The translations under genes were made by a program, and so were the position numbers. Below, one piece after another: positions 44,319 through 53,122 of a DNA stretch of 64,000 bases. This DNA comes from Prolixibacteraceae bacterium (GTDB lineage Bacteria > Bacteroidota > Bacteroidia > Bacteroidales > Prolixibacteraceae): assembly GCA_019459485.1 (NCBI GenBank), contig JAIBEZ010000114.1, positions 1 through 64,000 on the forward strand, written 5' to 3'. Numbering within the stretch: position 1 is the stretch's first letter; each line of letters opens with the position of its first letter. The notes under the pieces are model-generated. The model worked only from the letters and a program-made list of their open reading frames with translations. It had not been told where the DNA came from and searched no databases.

Positions 44319-45926
44319 CTATCTTATTTTAAAACCAATTGGAGACAAGGGCCGTGTAGTTCCATCATCACCTTTTGCTACAATATTATCAATGTATATA
44401 GTACTTCCCTGCGTTAACCTGTTTATGAATGACTTTTGCTCATCTGTGAATCTGGCTGATTTAGAAGAAGCAGTTTTCACATAAGTTCCGGTAAAAGAAA
44501 TATCAAATTGTACGATCCTAAATTTCAAATCAAAATCAAAGTCTTTTAATTCGGCAAATACTCCATCTTCTGCCAGTAAATCTTCTTTTTTAAGTGTACC
44601 ACCGTTTAAACCACCAATGGTTGCTACCGGTGGCGGAACTTCTTTCACCCTATATATCATTGAACCCATCAACCTCGTTTCTCCATTCATTTTGGCATTT
44701 ACAATAATGGATGTATTCCTACCTTGAGCGTCAAGTTTTGACGGATATGCGAGATAATCATCACCGGCTTTATCAATTCGTCCATTGGAAATGGTTACGA
44801 TAAGATTTTCAGATGCTACCCCGGGAACTGAAACTTTAATAGGATTGGGAATTCCCATATACAATACATTCATTTTGGTAGGTGAAATAGTCGCATTTGG
44901 ACGACCTACCTGATATTCTCCCTTGAAAGGATAAGTGTTGATATTACCTTCAGGAGTTTTGTATTTAATTAAACCTCCCCACTGAAATGTCCCAACCTGC
45001 GAAGCCGTGGCTTTATAAGTACCTTTTCCATCGCGCATAGTCAGCTTGGTATTGCCAACAAATATTTCAGGTTGCTGCGTGGTGTCTTCTGCAGTAAGGA
45101 AGACTTCAGCTTCAAACTGATCCCCTTCCAGAACATAAGTCGATTTCGCAATAATTGCAGCTCCAAGTCGGTTAAACTTAAATGAAGAAGCATCAATTTG
45201 GCCATAAAGTGTAGATATAATATTCGTCTCGGCATTCTCAATGTCGATCTGCATTTTCGAAAGCAAGGTAATTACGGCAATCAGTGGTTTACTTTCGAAG
45301 TGTAAACTTTCCCAGTTCTTCTTTTCCAGACCTTCCTTGAGATTTGCTTTGGGATCTGAAGTATCAAGCTGCTTAATAATATTCTCACGTATTGGAGAAT
45401 CTACCTCCAGATTTGTTACCAAAAAATCGCGGTATTCGTTGATGCTGTTTTTTAAATCAGCTGCTTTTTTTTGCTGAATCATTATTTCCGATGGCGTATT
45501 CAGGTCATCTTCCTTTTTCATCAGAATAGTATCCCCCTTCGCATTAACAACAAATGGTTCTTCTGCAAGCACAAAATCAGGTTCTGCACTTTTCAAAGGG
45601 ATCCCTCCTGAAGCCAGTACGAGTTGCTCCTTCAGGTCTTTTATTTTGGTGATTAATCCGGTAGTTTTTTCTCTGACCTCATCAGCCTTGTCTTTCCATT
45701 CCTTTACCTTGGTCGGATTTTGAATAAAGGCCGCATCAAATGCGCCATAGATCTGATCATTTTTCATTTTGACATTATTCAGCGTCTGTCCTAAACTGGC
45801 ATCAACAATCCGAAATGATTCCAGCACCTCGGAAGCCACATTTAGCGCCAACATTGCTGTCAGCACCAGATACATCATATTTATCATTTTTTGCCTCGTT
45901 GATTCCGGGCAATTTTTTGCAGACAT
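44319..45926 (-). CDS. T9SS motor shaft protein GldM/PorM
   Basis: This 535-residue protein begins with one transmembrane segment (MINMMYLVLTAMLALNVASE, about 13-32) in the inner membrane, followed by a helical and beta-rich periplasmic part with several domains in series. The four-domain elongated layout of GldM/PorM fits the length. It forms the rotating shaft of the GldLM proton-driven motor and reaches the GldKN ring. The gene lies between gldL and gldN, as in other Bacteroidota. Confidence 0.94.
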   Translation of the reverse strand: MSAKNCPESTRQKMINMMYLVLTAMLALNVASEVLESFRIVDASLGQTLNNVKMKNDQIYGAFDAAFIQNPTKVKEWKDKADEVREKTTGLITKIKDLKEQLVLASGGIPLKSAEPDFVLAEEPFVVNAKGDTILMKKEDDLNTPSEIMIQQKKAADLKNSINEYRDFLVTNLEVDSPIRENIIKQLDTSDPKANLKEGLEKKNWESLHFESKPLIAVITLLSKMQIDIENAETNIISTLYGQIDASSFKFNRLGAAIIAKSTYVLEGDQFEAEVFLTAEDTTQQPEIFVGNTKLTMRDGKGTYKATASQVGTFQWGGLIKYKTPEGNINTYPFKGEYQVGRPNATISPTKMNVLYMGIPNPIKVSVPGVASENLIVTISNGRIDKAGDDYLAYPSKLDAQGRNTSIIVNAKMNGETRLMGSMIYRVKEVPPPVATIGGLNGGTLKKEDLLAEDGVFAELKDFDFDLKFRIVQFDISFTGTYVKTASSKSARFTDEQKSFINRLTQGSTIYIDNIVAKGDDGTTRPLSPIGFKIR

Positions 45927-45942
45927 AGTATGGCTCTATTAG

Positions 45943-46920
45943 TTACTTCTTCTTATAATTCATCGCCCCAAGCATATTTCCATAAATTGAATTAAGGGCA
46001 TCGAGATGAGAATTCAATTTTTCAGCATTTTCTTTGTATTTTTTCATTTCCTGCGCTGATGAAGCAATGATCTGGTTCATTTGATTCAAATCTTCAAAGA
46101 ACTTGCTTGATGCCTGAATTTGCTCACTTGTGCCTTTTAACTGCTTTTCGTAATTACCGTTCAGCGATTCAATATTTTTATTCAACCGTTGAAGATTATC
46201 GCCATAATTGGCTGAATTTTGATCCAATTCTTTGAATCCTTTCTCAATTGATCCTGAAAGCTTGTGGTAGGACTCAACCAGTCTATTTCCTGATTCGTCA
46301 ATCTGGCGGGTAAATTTCTCACTCGATTCATTCAGTTTGGAGAGCATCCCTTCGCCGGATGATGCAATTTTACTGGCAGTGCTGCTATAAGTACCAACCA
46401 ATTCGCCAATTGAGTTGCCAAGTGTTACATTTGCCTGAGCATTCACATCAGAGAATGCAATCATCGATTCGGAAGCCGAGTTGAGATTTTTCACATAAAC
46501 ATCGGTAGCCAAAGTTGCCGAGGAAATATCGCTAATTCCTGATGCTGTGTTTGACAAATCGACCAGACTCTTGCCTATTTTTGCTAAAAGTTCGGGGGTA
46601 ATATTTGTGCTTCCCAGTAAAGAATCGATGTTTGATTTTAAATCTAATTTAGCATCATCTCCTGTTTCCGCCAATTCGTAATCATCCTGAAGTTCAGGAT
46701 ATACCCTTGACCATTCGGGTTGCTCCATCGGTGGTTCGAACGAAGAAATGAAGAAAATGAAAGCTTCGGTAAGCAATCCTATGGTAAGCATAATTCCGGA
46801 ATGGTTCCAATGCTGAAGTTTAAACAATGCACCAACAAGTACAAGTGCAGCACCCCAGCCATATACATAACCCATCAGAACTTTCCACTTTTTCGACTTG
46901 AGAATTTCGCCAACGTTCAT
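45943..46920 (-). CDS. T9SS motor protein GldL/PorL
   Basis: This 325-residue protein has two transmembrane helices near the N-terminus (about 15-33 and 42-60). Residues K34 and H37 (LFKLQHW) and E52 in helix 2 (LLTEAFIFF) correspond to the charged residues that carry protons in the GldL stator. A long cytoplasmic coiled coil follows (about 100-315; NKNIESLNGNYEKQLKGTSE). The length is like PorL of Porphyromonas and longer than flavobacterial GldL. With GldM it energises type IX secretion. Confidence 0.94.
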   Translation of the reverse strand: MNVGEILKSKKWKVLMGYVYGWGAALVLVGALFKLQHWNHSGIMLTIGLLTEAFIFFISSFEPPMEQPEWSRVYPELQDDYELAETGDDAKLDLKSNIDSLLGSTNITPELLAKIGKSLVDLSNTASGISDISSATLATDVYVKNLNSASESMIAFSDVNAQANVTLGNSIGELVGTYSSTASKIASSGEGMLSKLNESSEKFTRQIDESGNRLVESYHKLSGSIEKGFKELDQNSANYGDNLQRLNKNIESLNGNYEKQLKGTSEQIQASSKFFEDLNQMNQIIASSAQEMKKYKENAEKLNSHLDALNSIYGNMLGAMNYKKK

Positions 46921-46943
46921 GTGATCAATATTATAAGTGGTAA

Positions 46944-48281
46944 TTAAAATTCATTTCCAAATGAAGAACGTACACAACGGAAACCAATGTACGATTTGGT
47001 GGTGTCCTGGTATTCAAAACTTCTGGTAGATACCTGTAAATAAGCAGAAATATCTTTCCATGATCCACCACGCGTAACCTTGCGTTTCATTGCAGGTGCA
47101 TCATCGGGTTTTGCATTGTATTCGAAATTCGGATTAAAATCATTGATGTATTGGTAAGACGACTCATCATAGGCAGAACTGGTCCATTCAGCAACGTTGC
47201 CTGACATGTCGTAAATCCCAAAATCATTGGGGTCATAACTTCCAACCTTCATCGTCGCCATACCGCCGTCTTCAATATAATTTCCTCTTAAAGGTTTAAA
47301 GTTGGCCATAAATGTTCCGTCTTTTTCGCGGGTATAATAACCTCCCCACGGAAACATTGACAATTGTTTATCTCCTCTTGCTGCATATTCCCATTCCACT
47401 TCGCTGGGTAAACGGTAATCGTGCAAGGTAGCTTCCTGTCTCGAAGCAAGAAGATCATTCAAAAGTTTGGTTCTCCAATGACAGAATGCCTTGGCTTGTT
47501 TCCAGGTAACACCAACCACCGGATAATCATCAAATCCAGGATGCCAGAAATATCGGGTCGCCCAGGGTTCGTTGTAGGAAAAAGTAAAATCCCGTATCCA
47601 GCACAAGGTATCAGGGTAAATAGGAGTCTGGTCACGCAGAATAAAGGATGCGCGGTTTTGAATGGCTTCTTCTTCTCCAAGGGCATTTACAACAGTACCA
47701 TTGTAATTCTGAGTTTCATAATTGTACATATTCACCCTTCGTGCAGCTTGCTTGAGGTCAATCCAATGGAATTCGTAAAATAATTTACGTGCATCGATTT
47801 CTCTTTTCTTGAAAAAGCGTTCATTCTCAGGAACAAACATTCCCTCAAGCGCTTCTGAATAGTCTGGATTGTTCCATTCGAGTTTTTCCTGCCAATTGAT
47901 ACGGGGCGGATCAACCGGATTTCCTTTCCGGTCTTCAGTAATCATAAATTCAGGAAACTGATCCGACAGCAATGTTCTGGCAATTGAATCGCGAACCCAC
48001 TGAATAAACTGTCGGTATTCGTTGTTGGTGATCTCAGTGTCATCAATCCAAAAGGCATCAACAGAAACAGTTTTTGAAGATGTATTTGAAGAAGTTACAT
48101 CCTGATCGTTTGGCCCCAGATTAAAAGATCCCCTGTGAACAAAAGTCATTCCGTAAGGAGTTGGTTCAAACCATTTTCCTCTTCCCTTAACCCCTGTTAG
48201 TTCACCGTTACCTGATTTGCTGCAACTATTTAAAGTTGCGGCCATCAAAATAACTAACCCAATAGAAAAAAGTTTTTTCAT
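46944..48281 (-). CDS. T9SS ring lipoprotein GldK/PorK
   Basis: This 445-residue lipoprotein (MKKLFSIGLVILMAATLNSC) has the SUMF1-type fold of GldK: FWIDDTEITNNEYRQFIQW, RLPSEVEWEYAARGDKQ, IYDMSGNVAEWTSSAYD, RKVTRGGSWKDIS. It sits in the canonical place between porP and gldL. It is anchored to the outer membrane and forms the periplasmic ring with GldN. A full-length paralogue lies at 42110-43453, after gldN. Confidence 0.94.
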   Translation of the reverse strand: MKKLFSIGLVILMAATLNSCSKSGNGELTGVKGRGKWFEPTPYGMTFVHRGSFNLGPNDQDVTSSNTSSKTVSVDAFWIDDTEITNNEYRQFIQWVRDSIARTLLSDQFPEFMITEDRKGNPVDPPRINWQEKLEWNNPDYSEALEGMFVPENERFFKKREIDARKLFYEFHWIDLKQAARRVNMYNYETQNYNGTVVNALGEEEAIQNRASFILRDQTPIYPDTLCWIRDFTFSYNEPWATRYFWHPGFDDYPVVGVTWKQAKAFCHWRTKLLNDLLASRQEATLHDYRLPSEVEWEYAARGDKQLSMFPWGGYYTREKDGTFMANFKPLRGNYIEDGGMATMKVGSYDPNDFGIYDMSGNVAEWTSSAYDESSYQYINDFNPNFEYNAKPDDAPAMKRKVTRGGSWKDISAYLQVSTRSFEYQDTTKSYIGFRCVRSSFGNEF

Positions 48282-48312
48282 ATTTCAGCTATATATTGCT
48301 TCTAATTTTTTC

Positions 48313-49254
48313 TTATAAAAATCTTACGCTCTTGTATTTCTTACTTCTGTTTTTGCCCAAATCGAAACTGTACCCAATAAATATTTCATGTGAACCGTTT
48401 CCGTAACCCGCCAATGCAGATGTCATTATATCGTATGCATATCCAATACGCATCCCGTTTACCAATTCAAATCCTAAAAGAACACCAATTGCATCGTTGA
48501 TCCGGTAATTCAATCCGGCAGAATACCTTTCTTTATAAACCACATCAACTGTAATATCTGCCTGATAGGCAACCATGTCAGTTTTAAAATAAACAGAAGG
48601 TTGTATTTCAAATAACGGATCAGATAGACTGATATTGTACCCTGCCGACAGATAATAATGCCTTGCTAAATAGGTACGCGCCTGATCTGAAAAAACGATG
48701 GAGGCCTGGTTTAAATGTGCAACAGACGCCCCAACAAAATAATCGTTCGATCTCAGAAATAAGCCAAAGCCCATATCAAACGCCAATTGACTAACATCTC
48801 CCTGAGGAATTCCTGATTCAGTAGTAGGCCCGAACATATCTCCCTCCGGAATGTACCACTCGCCATTGATAGCCATGTTGTAAAATCCGGCTGATGCACC
48901 AATGCCCAAATTTCCCCATTTAGTCACTTTTCTGTATGCATAATCGAAACTAACTGCAATATTTTTTTGAAATCCCAACTCATCACTGACAATATTCAGT
49001 CCAACGCCACTGTTAATTCCAAATAATTCGGTCCCGGATTCAACACTAAACATGAGTGTTTTGGGAGCTCCAGGGATGCCATCCCATTGATAACGATTTA
49101 AAATTAAGCCATTTACCATACCATTATTTCCAGCATATCCCGGATTAACCGATAACTGTGTCATCTTGTTAAAAGTGAACTGCGGATCCTGCTGAGCAAT
49201 CGCGGCTAATATAGCTATTATATATAAAAATAAAAAGCAAAATATTTTTTTCAT
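48313..49254 (-). CDS. PorP/SprF-family T9SS outer-membrane protein
   Basis: This 313-residue protein has a signal peptide (MKKIFCFLFLYIIAILAAIAQ) and the family start QDPQFTFNKMTQLSVNPGYAG, then repeated beta strands (GIGASAGFYNMAINGEWYIP, YSAGLNYRINDAIGVLLGFE). PorP/SprF proteins are beta-barrels linked to T9SS operons and help anchor or export particular substrates. It is the first gene of the porP-gldK-L-M-N operon. The C-terminus KSVRFL differs from the usual terminal Phe. Confidence 0.92.
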   Translation of the reverse strand: MKKIFCFLFLYIIAILAAIAQQDPQFTFNKMTQLSVNPGYAGNNGMVNGLILNRYQWDGIPGAPKTLMFSVESGTELFGINSGVGLNIVSDELGFQKNIAVSFDYAYRKVTKWGNLGIGASAGFYNMAINGEWYIPEGDMFGPTTESGIPQGDVSQLAFDMGFGLFLRSNDYFVGASVAHLNQASIVFSDQARTYLARHYYLSAGYNISLSDPLFEIQPSVYFKTDMVAYQADITVDVVYKERYSAGLNYRINDAIGVLLGFELVNGMRIGYAYDIMTSALAGYGNGSHEIFIGYSFDLGKNRSKKYKSVRFL

Positions 49255-49363
49255 AAAAACACTGTTGCGACTTGAACTCGCCCTGATCGCGTAAAGTAAA
49301 GCATTAATTTTTTACGGTTCACAAAAAGAGATATTATCTAAAGTCACTGAACGTATTTAAAAA

Positions 49364-50527
49364 TCATTTATTTTGTCTTTTGTGCATTTTACGGATATTT
49401 TTCCACCATCTGTCAGGGATCTCACCGTGTGATGCTTTGTTATAATCTTCTTCATCACAAGGAATTACATACATTCCTTTCTTTTTTTTCTCTTCATCTG
49501 ATATTTCCAGCCACCAACGGCCTGATATTCTGCTCTGAAAAAACACCAGTGTCGTGTCAACATCCGACATATCAACAATGAATTGATTAAAATCATCTGA
49601 ATCCTCTAGTGGATCTTCCGGCTTACGATTGAAAAAGCCTTCCAGAAAATGCCAGACTATCTGTGCCATCAACTTTGACGAACTCTCAGACAAGTCCCTT
49701 TCAGGAATTAAATTGAAAAATCCGGCAATATTTAACCCATCGCTTGTTCCGGCATACCGCGCGATCTGGCAGGCTTCCTCAGAATAAAGTCCGTTGGGCG
49801 ATGCGAATGATTGGCCAGGGGCATCCTGATAGCGGATAGCATTCAGGTCGAAACTGAAAACATTCGCATTCCGTAGAATTGGCTCTGTCGATGTCAGGTC
49901 ATATCGAACCTGTCCAAGTCGTTTTACATCGAAGTAAAAATCGTTGAACTGATCGAGTTCGGTAGCATCAACAAAATAATTCTGATACCCCATTGCAGTA
50001 TATGAATACAGATTTTTCTGCTTCTCGAAAATAAGGTTCAGGTAATTCTCTGAATTGATGGTTTTTACCCCTTTACGAAAATCCAATTTTGGATCAAGGG
50101 TTACCAGATTGAACAACCTGCCTTCAAAGGCTTTTGTTATTCCAAAGGTCAAATCCTGGCTACCTCCCAAAACAATTAGCGTTTGTTTATTATCAAGAAA
50201 ATGTTCGCAAATATCGCGCAATGCGAAGTAGGAATCATTCACACTATTTCCAGTTTTCAGGTTCCCGAGATCGAGAATTTTCAACCTCGGACCTATTCTG
50301 TTCAGGTTATATAAGTGCTTTCTGATTTCGTCGGGTGCTTTACCTGCTCCGGCAACCAGCGAATTCCGGTCCTCCTCAACGCCTATAATAACCAATTCAG
50401 CCTTTTCAAGCTTGAGTTTTTCCCTGTTTTTCAGAAGAAGTGTCCCCAATGAAAGCTTATTATTGGCCCATTCAGCAAATTCAAACTTCTCAAAATCAAC
50501 AGGATTAAAATAGTGCAGCAAGTCCAT
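49364..50527 (-). CDS. Ureohydrolase-fold protein with degraded metal site
   Basis: This 387-residue protein has the arginase/agmatinase fold but has lost half of the manganese ligands. The usual GGDHS is GGSQD (117-121), DAHxD is DPKLD (142-146 region), and SxDxD is SFDLN. Three of six metal ligands (two His and one Asp) are replaced. It is annotated in relatives as formimidoylglutamase, but a metal-dependent hydrolase reaction looks unlikely here. It lies between topA and the T9SS operon, a place where such genes are found in other Bacteroidota, so a structural or T9SS-linked role is possible. No signal peptide is seen. Confidence 0.72.
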   Translation of the reverse strand: MDLLHYFNPVDFEKFEFAEWANNKLSLGTLLLKNREKLKLEKAELVIIGVEEDRNSLVAGAGKAPDEIRKHLYNLNRIGPRLKILDLGNLKTGNSVNDSYFALRDICEHFLDNKQTLIVLGGSQDLTFGITKAFEGRLFNLVTLDPKLDFRKGVKTINSENYLNLIFEKQKNLYSYTAMGYQNYFVDATELDQFNDFYFDVKRLGQVRYDLTSTEPILRNANVFSFDLNAIRYQDAPGQSFASPNGLYSEEACQIARYAGTSDGLNIAGFFNLIPERDLSESSSKLMAQIVWHFLEGFFNRKPEDPLEDSDDFNQFIVDMSDVDTTLVFFQSRISGRWWLEISDEEKKKKGMYVIPCDEEDYNKASHGEIPDRWWKNIRKMHKRQNK

Positions 50528-50605
50528 TTAAAAATAAATTATAAGGCTTTGAAAATACGCTTTTAAATAAAATGGGCAAGCAATAAAATTACCTGCCCGA
50601 AAAAT

Positions 50606-52930
50606 TTATTTTTTTCGACTTTTTTTAGCCGCGGGTTGCTTTTCAATCAACTGCAAACAGTCATCAAGTGTAAGCTTGGTGGCATCAGTGGTTTTTGGAA
50701 TTTTGTAGTTGTTCTTCTTAAACGAAATGTATGGTCCCCATCTTCCGTTCAGAAGCCGAACTTCCGGATTTTCATCGAATACTTTAATGACGGCATTTTT
50801 GTCTTTTTCACGTTTTGCCTCAATCAGCTCAATCGCACGATCCAGTTCGACAGTGTAAGGATCGTCAATATCTTTTTCGAGCGAAACAAAGATACTGTTG
50901 TGCCTGACGTACGGGCCAAAACGACCAATGGCCACTGCCACCGGTTTTCCTTCATATTCGCCAACGGTGCGCGGCAGCTTGAACAGTTCGAGCGCTTCTT
51001 CTATGGTTATTGTTTCCAAATGCTGACCTACGCGAAGGCTTGCAAACAGCGGTTTTTCGCCATCTTCAACTACTTCGCCCAATTGAGCAACAGGGCCAAA
51101 ACGCCCGATTCTAACCGACAATTCTTTTCCTGAAGTTGGATCAATACCCAATATCCTGACTCCATTGGCACGTTCAGCTTCGGCCAAGGCTCCTTCAACT
51201 TTCGCATGGAATGGATCATAAAAACTGCGCATCATTTCATTCCAGACCAATTGTCCTTCAGCAATTTCGTCAAATTCCAATTCAACTTTTGCCGTAAAAT
51301 TATAGTCCATGATCAGATCGAAGTATTTCATCAAAAAATCAGTCACAACCATTCCGATATCGGTTGGAAATAATTTTGATTTTTCGGCACCCGTCTGTTC
51401 TGTCTTATACTTTTCAGTAATTTTTTTTCCTGCCAAAATGAGTTCGGTAAACGGACGTTCGGTTCCTGCCCGATCCTCCTTTACAACATATCCGCGGTTT
51501 TGCACCGTGGTGATAATGGGCGCATAAGTTGATGGTCTGCCGATACCTTGTTCCTCGAGTTTTTTAACCAGACTGGCTTCGGTATATCGCGGAGGTTTCA
51601 GCGTGAATCGTTCGGTAGCATGAATTTTATCAGCCCTGAGTATTTGATTGACAGTCATAGGAGGCAATAATCCCTTTGTTCCGCCATTTTGATCTTCCTC
51701 ATCGTCCGATTCAATATACACTACCAGAAAACCGTCAAAAATCAATACTTCTCCCGAAGCAACAAATTTTTCAGGAACAGTAGAAATATCAATGGTGACG
51801 GTGGTTTTTTCGAGTTCAGCTTCGGCCATTTGCGAGGCAATGGTACGTTTCCAGATCAGGTCGTACAGTTTTTTCTCCTGATTGGTTCCCGAAATTTCTT
51901 CATTGTCGATGTAGGTCGGACGGATAGCCTCATGCGCTTCCTGTGCTCCTTTCGATTTATTTTTGTATTGCCTGAACTGATGGTACTTTTCGCCAAGCAT
52001 ACTGATGATTTTTTGTTTGGCAGTGCCAATTGCCATGTCCGAAAGTGTTACCGAATCGGTACGCATGTAGGTGATTTTTCCCGATTCGTACAATTTCTGG
52101 GCAACGCTCATGGTTTGCGAAACTGAAAATCCGAGCTTGCGGCTGGCTTCCTGTTGCAGTGTTGAAGTAATAAAAGGTGGTGCCGGGGATCTTCTTCCCG
52201 GTTTTTTTACTACATCACTAATCTGAAATTCAGCTTCTTTGCATTTTTCCAGGAAGGCATAAGCTTCATCTTTTGTATCAAACCTTTTGTTTAGTTCAGC
52301 TTTCAGTTCCGAAATCCTGCCATCATTTTCAGGAACCAGAAAACTGGCCGAAACCCTGAATGCCGAAGTGGAAGTAAAGTTGTGAATCTCGCGTTCGCGT
52401 TCAACGATAAACCGAACAGCCACCGATTGCACCCGTCCTGCCGACAAGGATGGCTTTACTTTTTTCCATAAAACCGGCGAAACCTCAAAACCTACTATCC
52501 GGTCGAGCACCCTGCGGGCCTGCTGTGCATTCACCAGATTAATGTCGAGCGGACGTGGATTCTGAATGGCTTTCAGGATAGCTTCCTTCGTAATTTCATG
52601 AAAAACAATCCGTTTGGTCTTTTCAGGTTTGAGACCCAATGTTTCCATCAGGTGCCACGAAATGGCTTCTCCCTCGCGGTCCTCGTCAGATGCCAGCCAA
52701 ACCATGTTAGATTCTTTGGAAAGTTTCCGGAGTTCAGCAACTATCTTTTTCTTATCAGCTGATATTTCGTATTTCGGAGTGAAATCGTTTTGAATGTCAA
52801 TTCCAAAATCTTTTTTCTCGAGGTCCCTGATATGCCCCATGCTGGAGGTTACATGAAAATCCTTCCCAAGGAATTTCTCAATCGTTTTTGCTTTGGCAGG
52901 TGACTCGACAATAACCAGATTTTCGTACAT
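50606..52930 (-). CDS. DNA topoisomerase I
   Basis: This 774-residue type IA topoisomerase relaxes negative supercoils. It has the Toprim start ENLVIVESPAKAKTIEKFLG (3-22), acidic DEDREGEAISWHL (about 91-103), the catalytic tyrosine in GKITYMRTDS (about 300), and C-terminal topoisomerase repeats (RIGRFGPVAQLG, AIGRFGPYVRHN) in place of zinc fingers. It ends with a lysine/arginine tail (KKSRKK). ATG 52930 is used since it gives the conserved MYENLVIVESPAK; the upstream extension does not align. Confidence 0.96.
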   Translation of the reverse strand: MYENLVIVESPAKAKTIEKFLGKDFHVTSSMGHIRDLEKKDFGIDIQNDFTPKYEISADKKKIVAELRKLSKESNMVWLASDEDREGEAISWHLMETLGLKPEKTKRIVFHEITKEAILKAIQNPRPLDINLVNAQQARRVLDRIVGFEVSPVLWKKVKPSLSAGRVQSVAVRFIVEREREIHNFTSTSAFRVSASFLVPENDGRISELKAELNKRFDTKDEAYAFLEKCKEAEFQISDVVKKPGRRSPAPPFITSTLQQEASRKLGFSVSQTMSVAQKLYESGKITYMRTDSVTLSDMAIGTAKQKIISMLGEKYHQFRQYKNKSKGAQEAHEAIRPTYIDNEEISGTNQEKKLYDLIWKRTIASQMAEAELEKTTVTIDISTVPEKFVASGEVLIFDGFLVVYIESDDEEDQNGGTKGLLPPMTVNQILRADKIHATERFTLKPPRYTEASLVKKLEEQGIGRPSTYAPIITTVQNRGYVVKEDRAGTERPFTELILAGKKITEKYKTEQTGAEKSKLFPTDIGMVVTDFLMKYFDLIMDYNFTAKVELEFDEIAEGQLVWNEMMRSFYDPFHAKVEGALAEAERANGVRILGIDPTSGKELSVRIGRFGPVAQLGEVVEDGEKPLFASLRVGQHLETITIEEALELFKLPRTVGEYEGKPVAVAIGRFGPYVRHNSIFVSLEKDIDDPYTVELDRAIELIEAKREKDKNAVIKVFDENPEVRLLNGRWGPYISFKKNNYKIPKTTDATKLTLDDCLQLIEKQPAAKKSRKK

Positions 52931-53088
52931 ATATAGTTTTGTTATTCTTACTAATTTTAAAATTTCGTGCAAATTAAAGAAAATGAAACGCTAAGATCAA
53001 AATTAAATCCAATAAACTTTAAAATCATATTTATTCGCACTCCTTTTAATGTTCAAATTCCTACAAATGGATTTAAGCAGGGTTTCAT

Positions 53089-53096
53089 TATCTTTG
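53089..53096 (+). promoter_or_regulatory. -7 promoter box for the PBP1A gene
   Basis: TATCTTTG matches TAnnTTTG, 26 bases before the ATG at 53123. Confidence 0.5.
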
Positions 53097-53122
53097 CCCG
53101 CTAAAACCGAAATCATTTTTGA

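Noticed and set aside
45943-46920. Unusually long GldL
   Set aside because: The length is close to PorL of Porphyromonas; only flavobacterial GldL is shorter.
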